Shown: positions 24,728 through 26,992 of the stretch, piece after piece | Position numbering within the stretch: the first letter of the stretch is position 1 | How the letters are laid out: each line of letters starts with the position of its first letter | Assembly: GCA_027325115.1 (NCBI GenBank) | Contig: DAHWFG010000018.1 | Coordinates: forward strand, 1 to 26,992 | DNA length: 26,992 bases | Direction of reading: 5' to 3' | Source of the DNA: JAKBCQ01 sp021807585 | GTDB taxonomy: Bacteria; Planctomycetota; Planctomycetia; Isosphaerales; Isosphaeraceae | Notes under the pieces: model-generated | The model's database searches: none | What the model saw: only the letters and a program-made list of their open reading frames with translations | Told to the model about the DNA's origin: nothing | Program-made: the position numbers and the translations under genes

Positions 24728-25162
24728 ATGACGACGATTTTCAAAACGATCGGATCGTTCTCATTCATGATGATCGCCATGATCATCGCCGCTCGTTGTC
24801 TCTTCGGAGCGCAGAATTACACTCTCACTCCTGGAAATTGCGCGACGAACCAATCGTGCACAAAATGTTTCATCAACGCCGATAAGAACGGTAACTGTAT
24901 CGCGGTTAAGTATTCATATTCAACGATGTCTTCAATGAGTACCAAAACCTGTTCGTATGTCTCGACCGCGGGATCAAAGTCGTCCTGCACCGACACGGGA
25001 TCGGTAAACGACGTTCAAGCATGCTCGGCCGCCGGGACCGGTTGGATCTGCGGAAAAGCCGTGAATTATCAATGCAATTATACCAGTAATTGCATTTGCG
25101 GATCAAAAGGCGGGTATAAATATACAGGAAATTACCTTTACGCGGCCGCGACTTGCATGTGA
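24728..25162 (+). CDS. Secreted cysteine-rich protein, 144 aa, 12 cysteines in the mature part
   Basis: Residues 1-28 are a signal peptide (basic start, hydrophobic SFSFMMIAMIIAA, likely cut after LFGA). The mature protein of about 116 residues is Ser/Thr/Gly/Asn/Tyr-rich and has 12 cysteines in the order GNC, QSC, TKC, GNC, KTC, SSC, QAC, WIC, YQC, SNC-I-C, ATC. The even number suggests a disulfide-rich extracellular domain. The Cys in the signal (AARC) has Arg before it and does not make a lipobox. AGAGGA lies close (3 nt) before the ATG. No family is recognised. The next gene starts 43 bp downstream, so the two probably form a pair. Codon use and base composition are AT-richer than in the chemosensory region. 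Confidence 0.75.
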   Translation: MTTIFKTIGSFSFMMIAMIIAARCLFGAQNYTLTPGNCATNQSCTKCFINADKNGNCIAVKYSYSTMSSMSTKTCSYVSTAGSKSSCTDTGSVNDVQACSAAGTGWICGKAVNYQCNYTSNCICGSKGGYKYTGNYLYAAATCM

Positions 25163-25205
25163 ATCCTCTCAAAGATTCACTCAATGAATACAGGAATTAT
25201 CAATA

Positions 25206-26291
25206 ATGTTTACATTATACTTGCTCTGTATGATGTACGTCGGCTTTGATCAAAACGATCTCGATTTGGATAAGGTCGTCGCGAACGTCCGATCGAACGA
25301 GGCGCTCTACAACGACATGGAATTTGATCAAGAATTTGTCCTCGATTCGAAAGTAGGCGACGACGCGGTTCCTCAGCTCATTCGTCACCAGTTCGATCGC
25401 ATCCATTATATCAAACAAGGTTCCATGATTTATCTTCGATCTCGAACCGAGGGATCGACGATCGGCGGAGAGAAGATCCAATGGAAAGATTCCCTAGGGT
25501 ACGACGGGACGACGCGAAGAGCGATTCAGAACGATAAAATCGCCAATATTGACGAAGGTCCGTTTGAATTCGTTCAATCACCGCATAATCTCTATCTCAA
25601 AAGGGTCGGGCATTCGTTTCCATTGTCCGACTATCTGCGGATCAACGGCGTGAAAATCAATCCCGGATTCCGCGATACGGATAGTCGAGCGCGCTATTTG
25701 GGAGAAGAAATTGTCGACGGATTCGCTTGCTCCAAAATCGGCGTGGAACTCTGGATAAAGAATGTTTCCAAGCCTTCAGAAGGTGATTATGAAATAATAT
25801 GGCTTGCTCATGATCGCAACTATATTCCGATTCGATCGATCGGATACGCGTTCCGATACTCAAAAACCTTACCGATCGAGGAGTTCCGAGTCGTCGAATT
25901 CAAAGAAATTGAACAAGACGTGTGGTTTCCGATCGAAGTCGAATATCGGATTTATGATGAACTCCAATTGAGGAAAGGAGAGCAAAGGCTTGGAAGCGTG
26001 GAAAAATATAAAACGAATGTTATCAGTCTTAACCCGAAACATCCGGTCGAACTCTTTCGAGACGTTCCATTCGCTCCCGGAGCTCTCGTCTACGTCATGA
26101 AAAACGGCGAGATTCTGAAATCTTATAAAGAACCCTCCGATCGTTCTAGGAATATGACTTCGAGAACGCCGTTCGCTATCGCTCGAAAATCCTTCATATT
26201 CGTATTTGTTTTTATAATTGTGTTTTTATGCGTTACATTGACCGTGATCTATCATCGACGTGCGGCGATTCGGGGACGAAGTTCGGCCTGA
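25206..26291 (+). CDS. Hypothetical exported protein with C-terminal membrane anchor, 361 aa
   Basis: A short hydrophobic N-terminus (MFTLYLLCMMYVGF) may act as a signal peptide or signal anchor. The body, residues 20-315, has many beta-type strands with alternating residues (YNDMEFDQEFVLDSK, SMIYLRSRTEG, DYEIIWLAHDRNYIPIRSIG, DVWFPIEVEYRIYDE). Such alternating patterns recall the LolA/outer-membrane-lipoprotein-sorting-like folds often predicted for planctomycete secreted proteins. That comparison is a guess from pattern alone. Residues of about 329-349 form a strong membrane helix followed by a basic tail (HRRAAIRGRSSA), so the protein is probably anchored with its body outside. AGGA lies about 10 nt before the ATG. 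It directly follows the cysteine-rich gene (43 bp) and may act with it at the cell surface. Base composition is low in GC for this window. Confidence 0.72.
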   Translation: MFTLYLLCMMYVGFDQNDLDLDKVVANVRSNEALYNDMEFDQEFVLDSKVGDDAVPQLIRHQFDRIHYIKQGSMIYLRSRTEGSTIGGEKIQWKDSLGYDGTTRRAIQNDKIANIDEGPFEFVQSPHNLYLKRVGHSFPLSDYLRINGVKINPGFRDTDSRARYLGEEIVDGFACSKIGVELWIKNVSKPSEGDYEIIWLAHDRNYIPIRSIGYAFRYSKTLPIEEFRVVEFKEIEQDVWFPIEVEYRIYDELQLRKGEQRLGSVEKYKTNVISLNPKHPVELFRDVPFAPGALVYVMKNGEILKSYKEPSDRSRNMTSRTPFAIARKSFIFVFVFIIVFLCVTLTVIYHRRAAIRGRSSA

Positions 26292-26458
26292 TTCCTTTTC
26301 TCTCGATTCCCGTCATGATCGGTACGACTCCGGAAAAAATGGGATCATGCCGAAGCATCATCGAATATCTCCGAGCGGCCTTAAACCGTCGTCACAACCT
26401 AAATATTTATGAATTATTTATAGTATCATTATTTATTACTACATAAATTTGATTAAAT

Positions 26459-26728
26459 ATGTTCACAGAAAATCAAATCGTTTATAGCATCTTCGACGAT
26501 CTCGACCACGTTCCCGCGAGGCTCCTCCATTGGAATACGGGCGAATTCGGCCTCTACCGCGTCAACCCTCCCTCGCCTCGGATGATCGCCGTCGTTCCCT
26601 TATGGTTCGATCAACCCCAATTCGACTTTGATCGCGTTCAGGCGAATCCTGGCACGCGCATCGATTCCGAGGTCGGCGAGATCGAATCGCCCGATCTTAT
26701 GACCATCGAAGTAGATCGGCGCGATTGA
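26459..26728 (+). CDS. Hypothetical protein, 89 aa (strand uncertain)
   Basis: An ATG right after an AT-rich stretch (26395-26458) opens an 89-codon frame with many C-ending codons (ATC, TTC, GAC, CTC, GTC), as in real genes of this DNA. The product is acidic, starts MFTENQIVYSIFDDLDHVPA, and has RMIAVVPLWFDQPQFDFDRV in the middle. No family is recognised and there is no Shine-Dalgarno sequence. A minus-strand frame at 26600-26869 (TTG start, or ATG at 26809) overlaps its 3' half in mirror register and also looks protein-like (IAPIYFDGHKIGRFDLADLG), so the coding strand is not settled. The plus strand is preferred because the whole frame has coding-like codons and follows a promoter-like AT-rich region. 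Confidence 0.4.
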   Translation: MFTENQIVYSIFDDLDHVPARLLHWNTGEFGLYRVNPPSPRMIAVVPLWFDQPQFDFDRVQANPGTRIDSEVGEIESPDLMTIEVDRRD

Positions 26729-26875
26729 GACGCCACGTAGAAGCCGACTCGGCGCTCGCTCGGACATCCATACTTGATTCCAGGCCGACACGGAGATATC
26801 ATGAGCCATCTGCTCATTCCGATAATCCGGGTCGTAAACACGCTCGCATTCGTCACCCTTGCGGAACAAGGAACG

Positions 26876-26992
26876 ATGGGTCGACCATTACATTCCGACA
26901 ATGATCGATTGCTTTCCCTCGTCCTTCGCGTGCGAGCGGGAGATCGATCCGCGCGCGACGCGTTCGCGCTAACAACGCTCGATCGCTTATCG
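26876..26992 (+). CDS. Start of a possible ECF-type sigma factor, cut by window edge
   Basis: The last 39 codons of the window are open: MGRPLHSDNDRLLSLVLRVR then AGDRSARDAFALTTLDRLS. A short polar start followed by LLxLVxRxxAGDxxAxxxF is the usual opening of region 2 in extracytoplasmic-function sigma factors, and planctomycetes have many. AAGGA lies 3 nt before this ATG. An in-frame ATG at 26801 with GGAG 6 nt upstream would add 25 mostly hydrophobic residues. Only the first helix is visible, so the family call is tentative; regions 2 and 4 beyond the window would decide it. Confidence 0.4.
   Translation, partial: MGRPLHSDNDRLLSLVLRVRAGDRSARDAFALTTLDRLS

Overview
The window reads as part of a planctomycete chromosome, with an Isosphaeraceae-like lineage as the best guess. 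The evidence is a DUF1552/DUF1592 gene pair, a Ser/Thr kinase fused through one membrane segment to a TPR domain, a PEP-CTERM-type surface protein, a Minf_1886-family protein, very GC-rich coding DNA, and short AT-rich patches at gene starts. This assignment comes from recognising protein families and was not tested by any search.

Layout. Positions 1-4520 (minus strand) hold the start of a secreted alpha/beta hydrolase, a Tat-exported DUF1552 protein, and a multidomain DUF1587/1595/1592/1588/1585 protein with two CxxCH sites. Positions 4829-5440 (plus) encode a small SAM-dependent methyltransferase. Positions 5601-9227 (minus) encode the 1208-residue kinase-TPR protein. It lies downstream of a PEP-CTERM-type protein (9305-10180), with an 11-bp stem-loop in the gap. 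Next come a one-helix membrane protein (10526-10696) and a Minf_1886-family protein (10749-11186).

Positions 11510-20972 (minus) form a compact chemosensory cluster. In transcription order it holds an unknown small protein, a CheW-like protein, a membrane-anchored MCP with no external sensor domain, a CheA-REC hybrid kinase, a REC-PATAN(DUF4388)-REC response regulator whose second receiver has lost its phosphoacceptor, and two coiled-coil proteins. There is no CheR, CheB, CheY or flagellar gene in the window, so an alternative output such as surface behaviour or pili is more likely than flagellar taxis. The glycogen debranching enzyme gene (21159-23327, minus) lies directly upstream.

The right-hand part (23617-26992, plus) differs in character. 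It has a solitary ribbon-helix-helix-like regulator, a 540-bp intergenic stretch rich in inverted repeats, a tiny ORF with a strong ribosome binding site next to a hairpin, a secreted 12-cysteine protein, and a secreted or membrane protein with a C-terminal anchor. Its GC content is visibly lower than the rest of the window. This section is the best candidate for an undescribed or recently acquired module. The window closes with an ambiguous small gene and a truncated ORF that looks like the start of an ECF-type sigma factor.
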